Shown: positions 1 to 10,825 of the stretch, piece after piece
How positions within the stretch are numbered: the first letter of the stretch is position 1
How the letters are laid out: each line of letters starts with the position of its first letter
Origin: Macrothele yani
Taxonomy: Eukaryota > Arthropoda > Arachnida > Araneae > Macrothelidae
Direction of reading: 5' to 3'
NCBI GenBank assembly: GCA_039090855.1
Contig: CM077028.1
Span: 65,973,054-66,037,053 of the forward strand
Length of the DNA: 64,000 nt
Position numbers and translations under genes: made by a program
The notes under the pieces: model-generated
What the model saw: only the letters and a program-made list of their open reading frames with translations
Told to the model about the DNA's origin: nothing
Databases searched by the model: none

Positions 1-255
1 TCAGTCGTCCTCGCGGAAGCAATACTTCACCCAGTTGAGCAATATATATTCACCAACATCACCCCAAGGCCTACCACCTGCTAAGATATGCGGACGATGT
101 CTTTTTCATGTGTCCTCATGGAAAGGCTACTCTCCCGGCTTTCCTAGATAAAATCAATGATATTCACCCTGGGATAAATTTCACTATGGAGCTCGAACAC
201 AATGATGCCCTGCCTTATCTTGATGTTTTGCTGAGAAAATTACCTGAAAATCTCT
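1..255 (+). pseudogene. Penelope-like element reverse transcriptase, palm fragment
   Basis: Translation in frame 1 (VLAEAILHPVEQYIF, about 1-66) and then frame 3 (from about 72) gives a reverse-transcriptase palm. The catalytic box RYADDVFF lies at about 84-107, followed by the LPYLDVLL strand at about 210-233. The YADD box followed about 35 residues later by LPYLDVL is characteristic of Penelope-like elements. A frameshift near position 66 separates the two parts, and similarity stops near 255, just after LDVLLRK, with an in-frame stop soon after. The 5' part lies outside the window. This is a dead fragment. A second fragment at 17.9-19.0 kb carries the complementary C-terminal part and is a separate copy on the other strand. 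Confidence 0.8.
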
Positions 256-1242
256 GTCGGGCACCACTGAGTTCCATCTTCCACTAGGCCTTACTGATTC
301 CGAATCTTGAAAACAGGCCTGACGTAGGTTCTCTTGAGTGCAGTCGAGTTGAACTCGATCGCTGAAATACTGGAACGTGTAGTCGGCAGTTACTTAATAT
401 CTAAGACAACGAGTAACTCCAAACACAAGCCCTTTGTTAGACGTAACAAAATTTAATAGAGGAGAAAATAAACTTCGTTCGATTAGCTATCTCCACGTGC
501 CAACAGATTTCCAGATGGCGAACACTTTACTATCTCGAAAGACCCTCCGACACGTTTGACTTGAGTCTTTCCGTTCAAATCTCAGTCGATCTCTGACCGC
601 CGTAAAACCCTGACCATTCCGTCAACCAAAACGAAAATCCCCGAGAGGTCTAACCGACACTCTCTGCTGGAACACGCCGTCCTACCTGGTCGAAGGTAAA
701 ACACTAAAAGCCTCTTGAGCGAACGTGTCACTCACTTTTATAGCCTTATCCTCCCCCCACCCCATTTCTAGCTTCTGGAATCCTTTTGGCGTGGAGTTCG
801 CCTCTCTCTGGGAGTGGTGACCTTTGATACAACAGAGCCAGTCGCCCAGGTCAAGGTCAACGAATGCCGCTAGTCACCTGCCTGGCTCAATTCTCCTTAA
901 TATGGCGTACAAAAGAAACACGCCACGTGTCTTACATGTGCATATGAATTTGAATTACATTACACTTGAAGTAATAAATTGATACAGAAAACGTTGCTAC
1001 ATGAAAATAATTATTGGGGGCTTGACTCCGTCACTTTACAATCACCTTCATGCCCAGTCTATTATATACCTTAGTCAGTCCCCAACCTAATGCTCCGCAG
1101 CTCATTCTGTCGCGCTGATTACAAGACAGCTTTCTTCCGTTTTCTAATCAGAAGAGACTTTGCAGTCTCCTCCGATGTTGAATAAAAAAAAACTTATCGA
1201 ATTGGTCACTGAGGCAGGATGCGGCCCAAACCTGGTACATAG
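256..1242 (+). other. Unassigned stretch; possible 3' part of an LTR plus primer-binding site and gag-like start
   Basis: No ORF of note. Near 1014-1032 the sequence TTGGGGGCTTGACTCCG resembles a tRNA-Pro-type primer-binding site (TGGGGGCT...). An AATAAA lies about 40 bp upstream (near 972). About 160 bp downstream an ATG at 1175 opens MLNKKKLIELVTEAGC, which has the look of a gypsy gag N-terminus and runs into the Tc1-A insertion at 1245. No matching second LTR was found, and the reading frame is not recovered beyond the Tc1 element. Read it as a possible LTR-retrotransposon remnant only. Confidence 0.25.
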
Positions 1243-1244
1243 TA

Positions 1245-2463
1245 TGCTATCTACCAACAAGTAATCGGACGCCTGTGATAGCAAAGTAAAACGAAGTTTA
1301 TTCACCTTCAATAGTTTGTGGAGCCTCCGCGAGCGGCGATTATAGCTGCGATCCCCCGGGGCGTACTCTCAACCAGGCGTTGTACGACGGCTAGCGGTTT
1401 TTTATTCCACTCGGCTTGGAGAAGACAGGTCAGTTCCTTCATCTATTTCTGACGGTAGGAGCACTCCTTAAGTCGACGCTCCAACTCGTCCCAGAGTTGC
1501 TCGATAGTGTTAAAGTCCGGGCTTTGCGCAGGCCAGTCCATTCGATTAACCCCATTGTCACCATACCAAGCCATGGTGGACCTCGCAACATGACAGGTGG
1601 CATTGTCATCCTGAAAGTAACATGGGTCCACCCCGTAAAACTGCCACAATATAGGAAGCGCATGGTCATCCAAAATGGTGCAGTAGGTCTCGGCGTTGAG
1701 TCTACCAGAAATTGCGACCAAGGGTCCCGTGTCATACGAGGAGAAACACCCCCGTAGCATAATTCCACCGCCACCGAACTTCACAGTTGGCACAATACAT
1801 TCCGGCCGGAGGCGTTCTCCAGGCAGACGCCAAACCCAGACCCTGCCATCCAAACGGTAGAGGGTGAACCTTGATTCGTCGCTCCATAGAACCTGTTTCC
1901 ACTCTTCAACGGTCCACTGTCGACGTTATTTGCACCACGTTAGCCGAGCAGCGCTATTGGACTTGGTGATCAAAGGCTTGTGGGTGGCAGCACGTCCATG
2001 ATAACTGAGCAGATGGGCTTCCTTACGGATGGTATTCACCAAAAGAACACTCCCGGATGCCTGTTGAAACTCCTCGCGGATGTGGCCCATCGATTTGGTG
2101 CGGTTCTTCCGAATTTCTCTGGCCAGCACCCGTCGGTCTCTAACTCCCAGTTTTGTGGGTCTGCCGGGTCGGGGCACATTCCGACAGTCATTTCTCATCT
2201 TCCACTTTACAATCACGTAGGCCACTGTCGATTTTGGGTACTTTAACTCGCTGGATATGTCACGTCTGGATCGGCCATTTCTGTGATACCCGACGATTAC
2301 ACCTTTCTCGAAATCAGAGAGCTCCGAACTGCGTGGCATGTTGCATGCGACTGGTTGCGTTGTTGTTTCCCACACGATATTTAACGGCGGCGGCCGTGAT
2401 GTGTATTAGGAACGCAGATATCGTCGATCGCAGGGGTGTCTAATTACTTGCTGGTATATAGTT
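1245..2463 (-). mobile_element. Tc1-A copy 1 (DD34E Tc1-like DNA transposon)
   Basis: Terminal inverted repeats: ctatctaccaacaagtaat at the left end, and taattacttgctggtatata inverted at the right. TA dinucleotides at 1243-1244 and 2464-2465 are the expected target duplication. Length is 1219 bp. Copies 2 (24755-25964) and 3 (40596-41809) share ends and transposase. Copy 1 has more end mutations (TG in place of CA at the outer left). Confidence 0.9.
1308..2339 (-). pseudogene. Tc1-A transposase, two in-frame stops
   Basis: Reading on the minus strand from MPRSSELSDFEKG at 2339 (an in-frame ATG 12 codons upstream, MWETTTQ, is an alternative), the protein has paired helix-turn-helix regions with a GRPTKLG linker. 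The DD34E catalytic domain follows: SDES near 1860, QDDNATCH near 1610, SPDFNTIEQLWDELE near 1510. It ends GGSTNY and a stop at 1308. Frame is conserved throughout. The only clear breaks are a GAA-to-TAA stop (WCK*RRQ, 1926-1928) and a second stop just after SYRQK (about 1440-1442). All three catalytic acidic residues remain. The enzyme would cut and paste the element at TA sites; this copy cannot make full-length protein. Confidence 0.88.
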
Positions 2464-2465
2464 TA

Positions 2466-3137
2466 TATCGAAAGAACAGAACGAGTCCTATTAGTCCTTC
2501 TATGAGCCTCAAACCAGTTTCCGTGGAAAATACGTGGATTGTAATTCCAGATTCTGGCGAAAAATAACTGCATTGCGGTGGAACCTTGAATTCCTCATAT
2601 GTTTAAGAATATGAGCTCATTCCATTTTCCAATTAAGGTCTGTTTTCCATTTCCAGCATGTCAGATACTAGAAATGGCATGGACTTATGCTTCACTTTGG
2701 GAACTGAATTTAAAATTAAAATAAATCTTTGGGATCAAATCCAAATAAAAAAAAGATAAATTAAATTTTGGGAACTCTATCTCATATCATGTGCTATGAT
2801 ATGAGATGTAAGCGACTCAGTGAAGTGATATCGTTTCTACTGTAATTTGCGACGTATTACAGAGGTGACGCACATTTCAAGGCGGCAAATAGCAGTGATA
2901 AGCACTTGTCGATGTAATTTAATTGGGAAAGCATTCTTTTCCAGAGCAGAAGGATGTGGATTCGAAACGCCACCGACAGTAGAGGGTTTGAGCTTTCACA
3001 TTGGCGCGTGAAACGTCAAAAATGGGTTTGCAACTTGTACTGGCAGTTAAGTTCTTCAAAAAATGTGTGATGTTCCTTCTACATATCGTCTGGAATTAAT
3101 TAGATTTCCTTCTTCGCTTCGAAAAATGTGTAGGCAG
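2466..3137. other. No feature recognised
   Basis: A+T-rich sequence without a long ORF. A short inverted repeat (ctatctcatatcatg / ctatgatatgagat) sits near 2776-2810. Nothing else could be supported. Confidence 0.5.
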
Positions 3138-3898
3138 CCACACTATCCAGAACCATCTCCTCGCTATGTGGTACAGAAGCCATCGTCTCACGAAGGTACC
3201 GCTGCTGACCGCACATCACAGGGTGCAAAGGTTAGCATGGGCGCGGGAACATCGCCACTGAACCCTAGACATGTGACAAAATGTTGTCCGGACTGATGAG
3301 TCGAGATTCACGTTGGTACATGCGGATGGCAGGATACGAGTACTGCGCAAACCACATGAAACGATGGATCTTTCTTGCCAGCAGGGTATTCTTCAAGCTG
3401 GTCGGGGTGGCTTTCTCGTCTGGGGACTGTTTACGTGGACTGAAATGGGACCCCTGGTACGTGTGACATCGTCCCTTACAGGTCTACGTTACCCGGATAT
3501 CCTGGACGACCATTTGCTCCCGTTTGTGAGTCTTCAACATCCCACTGGGGACCTCATACTGCATCAAGGCAATGCACCGTGCCATCGCTCCCGAATTGTA
3601 TCCGAATGGTTGGATCAACACTCCACCGACGTGACCTCGCTTCCTTGGCCAGCTAGGTCACCTGACCTCAATCGCATCGAGCACATCTAGGATGCCATCG
3701 AGACACAGATGTTAGAGGCTCTGACCCCCCCCCCTCCATCAAGTCTTCGTGAACGGTGGGAGCTTGTTCAGGGGTCGTGGATCCGTATGGCTTCCCAACG
3801 ATTCCGGTGTCTGGTCGAGTCCATGCCGAGACGAATCGCCGCCGTCATCAGGGCGAAAGGTGGTGCTACACGTTACTAGACAGGTATCTCTTCAGTGT
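3138..3898 (+). mobile_element. Tc1-B copy 1, 5'-truncated
   Basis: Aligns along its length with the complete Tc1-B copy at 48073-49279, starting inside the transposase region (CCAGAACCATCTCCTCGC). It ends with ttcagtg followed by TA at 3899-3900. About 13 bp of the terminal repeat present in the other copy is missing here (ggtatctc joins ttcagtg). The 5' third, including the first DNA-binding helices, is absent. Confidence 0.82.
3146..3879 (+). pseudogene. Tc1-B transposase fragment with mutated second catalytic Asp
   Basis: Fragments in shifting frames give TDESRFTLVHADGRIRV (first catalytic D, about 3292), then LILHQGNAPCHRS near 3560, then SPDLNRIEHI* near 3660-3690. The family motif QQDNAPCH reads HQGNAPCH here, so the second catalytic Asp is Gly. 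A TAG replaces the Trp codon after IEHI. A run of C near 3727-3735 adds a frameshift. The natural C-terminal stop aligns at 3877-3879. The copy is inactive and lacks its N-terminal DNA-binding domain. Confidence 0.82.
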
Positions 3899-3900
3899 AT

Positions 3901-4388
3901 ATATAAAGGAGTCAGTCGCTCGCTAGTCCAGCGTTCGTATCGGACAAGTAATGGACAAAAACACTTGAGAAGTAAGGCAAAAATGTCAAGAGTTCGCAAA
4001 TTTCTGTAATATTCAGTAGTGCACCCTGAGTTGCCGAACTGTGAGTGTAGTGCTAATATGTGCTTGTGGCTATAGTGGGGTAATTATTTTGAGCAGTGGA
4101 GCGTATGTAATGGACGAGAGTACTGTACTGGAGATGGCCGCAATAAGTAGAGTATCTCTACCCGAGATAAACATCCCATTCGTACTTACTTCATATGTAT
4201 TATTTCGTTCAAATCACTTTGCTTGCGGCGAAGACGGGGCAACTACGCATGTCCTACACGTACAATCTCCAAATACCTACATACACGCATTTGAGGTCAG
4301 AGGGGTGGAACAATTGCCAAATAACCTACCCAACGTGTAAGGGTGTACTGTTTGCTGGTTTATTCACGTTGTATTGTTACCCATAAGT
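3901..4388. other. No feature recognised
   Basis: Contains a 99-codon open frame (4041-4340) with no recognisable motif. Composition is like the flanks. I regard the frame as chance. Confidence 0.4.
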
Positions 4389-4570
4389 TATTGGTTAATT
4401 ATCAACATATAGTTAACCATTAATCATTACGATCATAATGGGTAACTGGTACATGTCATTACAATTACAATGTAATTCTAATGACCAGTTCACCATTACC
4501 ATGTAATGGTAACGCTAAGATCTTGTTCCCATTACCATTACGCTGTAATGCATTACAGATTAATTCAATT
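4389..4570. repeat. Cluster of TAATG/ATTAC motifs (possible subterminal repeat of a DNA transposon)
   Basis: Many short direct and inverted copies of TAATG, ATTAC and TAATGCATTA occur within 180 bp (for example ccattaccatgtaatggta and gtaatgcattac). Comparable motif clusters are seen near the ends of some hAT-like elements, but no terminal repeat or transposase could be tied to this cluster. Confidence 0.4.
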
Positions 4571-4653
4571 ACGATTTTGCCCAACTCTGACATGTATGCT
4601 GTTTTACGTGTGCTGGAAATTTTCCGAAGTGGCTGAAAAGTGGTAAAGCGTCG

Positions 4654-4695
4654 ATGCCGTTTGCTGTTCCTATGGTTTGTAACAACAAACGGCAT
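4654..4695. repeat. 10-bp inverted repeat (atgccgtttg / caaacggcat)
   Basis: Perfect 10-bp arms at 4654-4663 and 4686-4695 separated by 22 nt. Function unknown; it could be chance or a transposon end. Confidence 0.5.
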
Positions 4696-4989
4696 GTGGT
4701 TTGAAAGGAACCAAGTAATCATGCAAATGACTGCTACTTCTACATGATAACACAGGTTTCAAGAGGCATCACGAGGAAAAAGAAGAAAGTAGACAATAGC
4801 GTACCCGAATATACCATCTGCTATTCGACCAGTTCCTCACGGCGAAGGACTTTCCGTTCCCGAACCTCCAAATGAATTTTTCATCAATTCAGAGGACGAT
4901 GAGGACGGAGGCGAATTGATTTCGGTTTACCTGAGCCTTCGGCTTCTAATGATTATCCATATGCTAACCACGATGGTTCACCTACGTCA

Positions 4990-6085
4990 TACATTCTCAC
5001 ACAAGAAGAATTGAACGATCTTGTTTGCGATGTAACTGTCCAATGCCAAGGCAGAGTTACTGGGATCAAGACTTCTACAGCGGAATCTTCTCAAGGAAAA
5101 TGTCCAAGTGGCTTTGTTTTGCACTCGTCATAAGCAGTCTGTGTCTTACTTCCAAAAGGAAGATAACCTTGTGTTCTGCTACGATGTAGATGGCCTGATG
5201 AATGCCCTACGAATCAAACTTGACCCGCGCGAATGGCGATTATTCATAGTCTCGTCGTAATTGATTCTCAAGGCGGTGTTGCTGCATAATGGAAACCGCT
5301 TCCCTCAGTTCCAGTCGGACACGTTGTCTGCAAGAAAGAAACTTACGAAAACCTAGAACAATTATTGGACTGTCTTCAATACAGCAAGTACTTGCTGGCA
5401 TCTTTGTGATGACTTTAAGGTAGTGTCTGTGTTGATGGGTCTACAGCTGGGATATAAGAAGTACTGCTGTTTCTTGTCTGAATGGGACAGCTGAGTTAGG
5501 AGTTTGCTCTATGTGAAAAGAGATTGGCCTGCGAGGAAATCTCTGAAGGTCAGAGAGAAGAATGTGCAACACCCAGCACTGGCAGAAACGCACAAAATTC
5601 TATTACTGCCCCTACACATCAAACTTGGTCTGATAAAAAAATCTTCGTAAAAGCCATATCAGCTTTCACGTACCTGGCTGACTAATTCCCACGACTCAGC
5701 GAGGCGAAAATTAAAGAGAGAGTTTTTGTGGGTACTCAGATCCGTGAGCTCTTTATTGACGAAATGTCCGACATCCTGCTACAGGATGATCAGAAAAAAA
5801 GCTTGGAACGCGTTTTGTCTGGTGTTAACTAACCTCCTCGGAAATGCCAGGGTAAAAACCTACAAGGAACTGGCTGGGGACATGTCTCTGTATCATAAAC
5901 TTAGCTGCAATGTGTCCTCAAAAATACACTTGCTCCATTCCCACTTGCATTTAATTCCCGACAACTGCAGCATGGTTAGTAACGAGCGGTGATCGTTTCC
6001 ATCAGGAACTTGCAACGATGGAGAAGCGATACCAGGGAAGTGGTCCACTTCTATATTTGGCTGACTACTATTGGACGCTCACCAG
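4990..6085 (+). pseudogene. Decayed member of a multi-copy arthropod family of unknown function (CCFL-EWDS / LPPLHIKLGL type)
   Basis: Several frames together give an ordered set of conserved blocks. They are LTQEELNDLVCDV (about 4998), YCCFLSEWDS (about 5461), LLLPLHIKLGLIKK (about 5602), LSEAKIKERVFVGTQIREL (about 5696), KKAWNAFCLVLTNLLGN (about 5797), SSKIHLLHSHLHLIPDN (about 5918) and RFHQELATMEKRYQG (about 5998). I recognise this order from predicted proteins present in many copies in arthropod and cnidarian genomes. I know no established biochemical function; a mobile-element origin is a reasonable inference. Numerous stops (after EWDS, after NER and in the first third) and frame changes show it is dead. 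Confidence 0.65.
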
Positions 6086-8022
6086 AGGTGATTCTGAGCA
6101 GCCATGCAAAGCGACAGGCAAAGCGACGTCGGACGTAGAAACGGACATTTACCGGTAGATGTAGAAATCACGTATCAGAAACTTTTGTGGATCTCTCACA
6201 AAACGTAGCCAGTTTTGCATTTTCATTGTCATATTCGTGTCCGGCGCCTTGAATTCTATAAGAAATGATTAATTTAATCTTGAGGGCAAGACGTTTGTAA
6301 ACATTCGTTGTCCAGTTATTCACTAAGTTATAAATAATTTTTTTTGGTGTGACGTGGGGGGGGGGGGTCTCTTGCCAATGAAACACCCTGTTTTTAAAAG
6401 TTTCACAAAATAATAGTTTGCATTCACGTTATTTTAAAGAAATCATATAAACAGAAGAAGTAAGCTTTTTTATTCTTCAATTTTGTTTCGGAATTTAACG
6501 GCAAAGCAACTCAGCGATCTATAATAAGTCGCCCGTCCTAACTTTGGAGCCACTGGTTGCAAGGAAAGAGGAAAATTAGCGCCATCGGACAGAAACACCA
6601 CCAATCTTGTCCTATCGGGGACTCAAATTAAGGCCCATCTTGGAGGAGTGATCAGATGCAAGAAACTGAAATAAGTTTAAACAAAAGAATGGAATGTATA
6701 TTTTCAGTTTTATTTTCGAGAACAATTGCTTTTTCGGCTGACTCCTTCTTGTTCAAGAATGCTGATTTCACCAGAAAATTGCCATGGAAGTTATTAAAAT
6801 AACGTTTCCTTAATTTCCTAACAAAATAAAAATTTGCCATCTTTAAGGCTGTGGTTTTCTGTCGCGTAGCTTCATTATCTTCTGGTACATTATATCTGTT
6901 CACAGGTAAAATTGACATCCTTTTTTGTGGTCGAAGAAAGTTGCATAGTTTTAAATACGTATGTCACTTAGAATGGTTCAGTTGTCAGGCAAATGAGAAA
7001 TTCCAATTAAATTCTTGACAAGCAGATAACGTATCCTGTTTTTTTTAATATAAAATGAGCTTTGTAAATAACAGTAATCGGACGTATGGCGATGACAAAC
7101 TTACTTGACATTGTTTTAAAGCCGGTGGCTACTAATTGAACGATTTAAACTACTTCCTTAAATTTTTCGCATTCAATTTGTCGTTGAAAGTGTCTGTAAG
7201 CGACATGTAAATAAAATGTTGATCATGTTCAGTCTCCCATGAATGTTTGGACTTTCTTTTATTCTGTCCATGAGCTTAAAGTTTAGAGAAAACAATTTGT
7301 TTCTAAGATAATCTACGTAACGCTTAGCTAAAAAAAACATTAGTTTAGCGGTTATCAGGTGCTTTTACAGCGTCTTTTTTTGCAGAAATTAGCTAATTAA
7401 CTGAGAAAATTACAATTTTAAGGTAATTCTTTTTCTTATAGTAGTGATTCTGTAATAATAGCTCTCTTTCAAAAACCTTCATCAACAAGCGGAGGAATAA
7501 CGTTTTTTAACTGAGCCGGTATTCACCTTAAACTTTTTTAACATGAGTGTTGTTTAACGCAGCGTGAAAACAAGATTGGCTTTCTTTGTTAAATATAAGA
7601 AAGATGACAGTTTATGAAAAAGAATTGGAGCCAGTATCGTCGGTCTGTAGAAACAACTTTTCCTTTTTTTTTTTTAGTTTCTTTCCTAAAAGTAAGGAAA
7701 ATGACAAGTTTGTCATCGCATGAAAAATTAATTGAATTAAATTTTAAGCAAACATTTAGTGAAAGTAGAGAGAAATGTTTTCAACTGCGGAAAAACTTGC
7801 AAACTGAGATTTTAACAAAGTACACGTATAAAATCATTTTTCCCGTCAGTATTCTCGTAGGTAATGTAACTCAAACATACTAAGCTACAGTAGCATAGTC
7901 TTATGGCCAATGCTAATTTATTTGGCGAAATTTGTTCTATACGATATTTATCATGTGTGTCTCAAAGGTATTACAGTGGAACCGTGGTTATATGTTTTCC
8001 ACTTTGATACGCAATTATTTTT
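6086..8022. other. A+T-rich gap without recognised gene
   Basis: No ORF over about 90 codons and no recognisable motif. A run of about 12 G lies at 6356-6367, followed by cttgccaatgaaacaccctg, which may be an old transposon end. T- and A-runs occur near 7040, 7330 and 7662-7674. Confidence 0.5.
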
Positions 8023-8855
8023 TACGCTTTCCAACCGTAGGTTGAAGAAGCGTATATGCTCCCACTTTGTCCGTCTCTCCGTCCGCACGATAACTTGCGT
8101 AAAAATGGTTCGATTTTGATGAAATTTTAGTATGTGGTAGGGGACTACCTCGGGACGAACCCTATTGAAAATGGGCGAAATGGGGTCAAAAGTCAGCACA
8201 TAAGAGCGGGATGCATTCCATTAACCTTATGCGTCATAACGTGAGTAAATATGGTTAGATTTCAATGAAAGTTTAGTATGTGGTAGAGAATCACCTGAAG
8301 ACGAACCCTATTAAATTGGGCGAAATGGGGCTAAAGGTCAGGACATAGGAGCGGGATGCATTCCATTGCCCTTATGCGTCATAACGTGCGTAAATATAGT
8401 TTGATTTCTAACAAATATTAGTATGTGGTAGGGGACCACCTGGGAACGAAACCTGTTGAAAATAGGCGTGATGAGGACAAAGGTCAGGACATAGGAGCAG
8501 GATGTATTCCATTACCCTTATGCGTCATACCCTACGTTAAAATTGTTCAATGTCGATGAAATTTCAGTATGTGAAAAGGAACCACGTAAGGACGAACCCT
8601 ATTAAAAATGAGCGAAATGGGGTCAAAGGTCAGGACATAGGAGCAGGATCCATTCCATCGCCCTTATGCGTTATAACTTACGTAAAAATGCTTCGATTGA
8701 GACAAAACTTTATCATGTTGTTCCGGACGTATACTTTACGGGTTCTGTTGAATATCATAGAAATGGGGTAAAAGGTCAGGTCATAGGAGCGAGATTTATT
8801 CTAAGCTATTATCATCGTAACTTGAGTAATGATTTCTGGTATGTTGGAAAGCGTA
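8023..8855 (+). repeat. Tandem array 1: about 141-150-bp units bounded by an inverted repeat
   Basis: A header (ggttgaagaagcgtatatgc, then gtccgtctctccgtccgc) is followed by about five units. Each reads roughly: cgataact-gcgtaaa, gattt-gatgaaatttt, agtatgtggtagggga, gacgaaccctatt, gggcgaaatgggg, aggtcaggacataggagc, ggatgcattccatt. Units begin near 8092, 8238, 8379, 8530 and 8671. The whole array sits between TACGCTTTCCAAC (8023-8035) and GTTGGAAAGCGTA (8843-8855), a perfect 13-bp inverted repeat. The same array family recurs inverted at 45.3-46.6 kb with the same boundaries. Confidence 0.85.
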
Positions 8856-9429
8856 TCATAATCAATGCCTTGCATGGTTTTACTAACTTGTTTTTCTTAT
8901 TGAAGGTTTAAAAAACTATTTATTTGACTTGGTGGTACAGATACAGTGTCAGGATAAACAGACATTTTTTTAAACATTTTTTAAAGCAAAAATCTTCAAA
9001 TGTAACTCATTCTGTTCACTCTCTTGAAAACACTGTTTAGTGCTATCCAGTTTGGGGGAACGAGAATCTCCATTGTCCACTTTTGAAAGGGACTGTCGGG
9101 GAGGATAATGAGCAAAAGAATTCAAATTCAGAGCTTATTGTGCGCTGTTGCTGACATTCCAAACTGTAAGTTATGTTTCCAATAGAAAGTTTTCAGGGTA
9201 AAAGTAACCAAAGGAAAATTAACTGTTCGATTTGAAAATCTGTTTTTCTCCAATACCTTCCTTCTCCTATGAGAAACGTTTTGTGCGCCATTTTTTTATT
9301 TCCGTAATATACTTTTTAGCCGCTTGTGAAAGTATGTAGCTGTTTCTATTTCTGGATGTTTTATCGATTGCAGAAATTTGACGGATTTTTTTCTAACTGG
9401 TTGTATTGAATTTGATAAATGTTATTGAC
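8856..9429. other. No gene recognised; right flank of array 1
   Basis: The first part (atcataatcaatgccttgcatggttttactaacttgttt) is shared with the flank of array 3 at 45.3 kb, so the dispersed unit extends to about 8895. The rest is A+T-rich without ORF. Confidence 0.5.
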
Positions 9430-9495
9430 GTTAGAACGGATTCAAAAGACGTGCTCATTTAAACCGCAAATTCGGTGTTGTTTCTTTTCATGTGG
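9430..9495 (+). repeat. Single diverged monomer of the 48-bp minisatellite with its left flank
   Basis: The stretch gttagaacggattcaaaag followed by ccgcaaattcggtgttgtttctttt matches the left edge and first unit of the 17.0-kb minisatellite (gcgtcagaacggattcaata ... ccctcaaattcggtgtcatccttctt). Here there is one unit only, which suggests an unexpanded relative. Confidence 0.55.
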
Positions 9496-9973
9496 TCCGT
9501 GAGTACTATTCCGTTTTGTCACATTGTCGGTGATTCAGAAAATGCTGAAGACCTGCTGCTCTGATGAAAAATTTTTTTAACTAACTCCCCGATATTTAAC
9601 TAGCTTCCCTTAGTACTATAAGGAATGCAAGGCAGAGAGACGTGCCATTTCTCGTTGGCAGATGGGATTTATGGATGACTAGATACTTCTGGGATGACTA
9701 TATATTTAAACGCTGTTCTTCTTCTACACGTAAGTAATAAACAAAGTAGCCCTCGTTCCCCAAATATGTAAACAAATGCTTCGAACTTCTTCGTCTCCGT
9801 TGTAAAAACGAATGGCGCCTGAAATTCGTTTTGGTTTTGGTTTCGTGTAGCTGTAAACTCTGTTCATGTAAACATTTCTCGGAAAGAAAGAAAGCCGCGT
9901 TTTAGTCGCAATTGCCAACGATTTCAAACATTAACACTTTCCGCTCCACTGTCGAGTGACAAACGACATTACG

Positions 9974-10290
9974 AAATCGCCGAATAGCTCGCATGTCGGC
10001 GCTCGGGAGACCTTTCTTTTTCGCCGAATAGTTCAGGTGTCACCCGCCACGCCGATGAAGTCTCTTTAGCTCGCATGTTGGCGCTCGCGAGACATTTCTT
10101 TTTCACCGAATAGAGAAAAAGAAATATCATCGGCATGTCGGGTGTCACCTGCCATGCCGATGATGCCTCTATAGCTCGCATGTCGGCGCACGCGAGGAAT
10201 TTCTTTTTCGCCGAATAGGTCGAGTGTCACCCGCCACGCCGATTATGCCTCTGTAGCTCGTATGTCGGGGCTGGCGAGCCAAAGCTGGAC
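9974..10290. repeat. Tandem repeat, period about 83 bp, 3.5 units
   Basis: Recurring blocks are gctcgcatgtcggcgctcg, tttctttttcgccgaatag and ggtgtcacccgccacgccga. The gctcgcatg block occurs near 9987, 10069 and 10172, and a variant gctcgtatg near 10256. The third unit carries about 20 bp extra. The array is G+C-richer than its flanks. Confidence 0.75.
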
Positions 10291-10595
10291 TTTCAATGCT
10301 AAGAAAAAATTATTAATAACGAGTGCTGGGTGAGTATGGGTGAAAATTTATTCGAGTGGAAAGGGTTAACGAAATAAACCGTCCCATTTCAGACTCTCAC
10401 CTTACAGCCCGACTTGTCGGATTCAGCTGTAAGTAATCAATGCATCCGGCAGTGGAAGGGGTTTGTCATTTTATTGAGTGAACTTAGCCATCTGATTATT
10501 TAGCTCGTCTTCGTTTTGTGAGGTGAAAAGGTGTTTCAATATGCAGGAGAAAAATTGTTGGAAGAAAAATGTCCTGCCCGGCCGGCATCAAGGCA

Positions 10596-10700
10596 GGATT
10601 GGGCTCAAGTTTTCCAGGTCCATGCAAAACTTTGAGGCCGGATTGGGCTCAAGTTTTTCAGGTCCATGCAAAACTTTGAGGCCGGATTGGGCTCGGGCTA
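10596..10700. repeat. 44-bp direct repeat, 2.4 units
   Basis: ggattgggctcaagttttt plus caggtccatgcaaaactttg recurs with starts at 10596, 10640 and 10684. The third unit diverges after ggattgggctc. Confidence 0.85.
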
Positions 10701-10825
10701 GGTCCGTTCCGACTTCTAGCTTGATTAGTTTTCGTAATTCATTCGTTTTATCTGAAATACTTGATAGCTCAACATTTAATGTATTTAATTAATCACAAAA
10801 ATGTCACTTCAAGAATACGTCAAAT

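Noticed and set aside
4041..4340. 99-codon ORF
   Set aside because: No motif and no codon-level signal visible; between two transposon remnants.
8023..8855. CRISPR-like array
   Set aside because: Units are about 141-150 bp and similar throughout, with no short repeat/unique spacer alternation; context is a eukaryotic genome.
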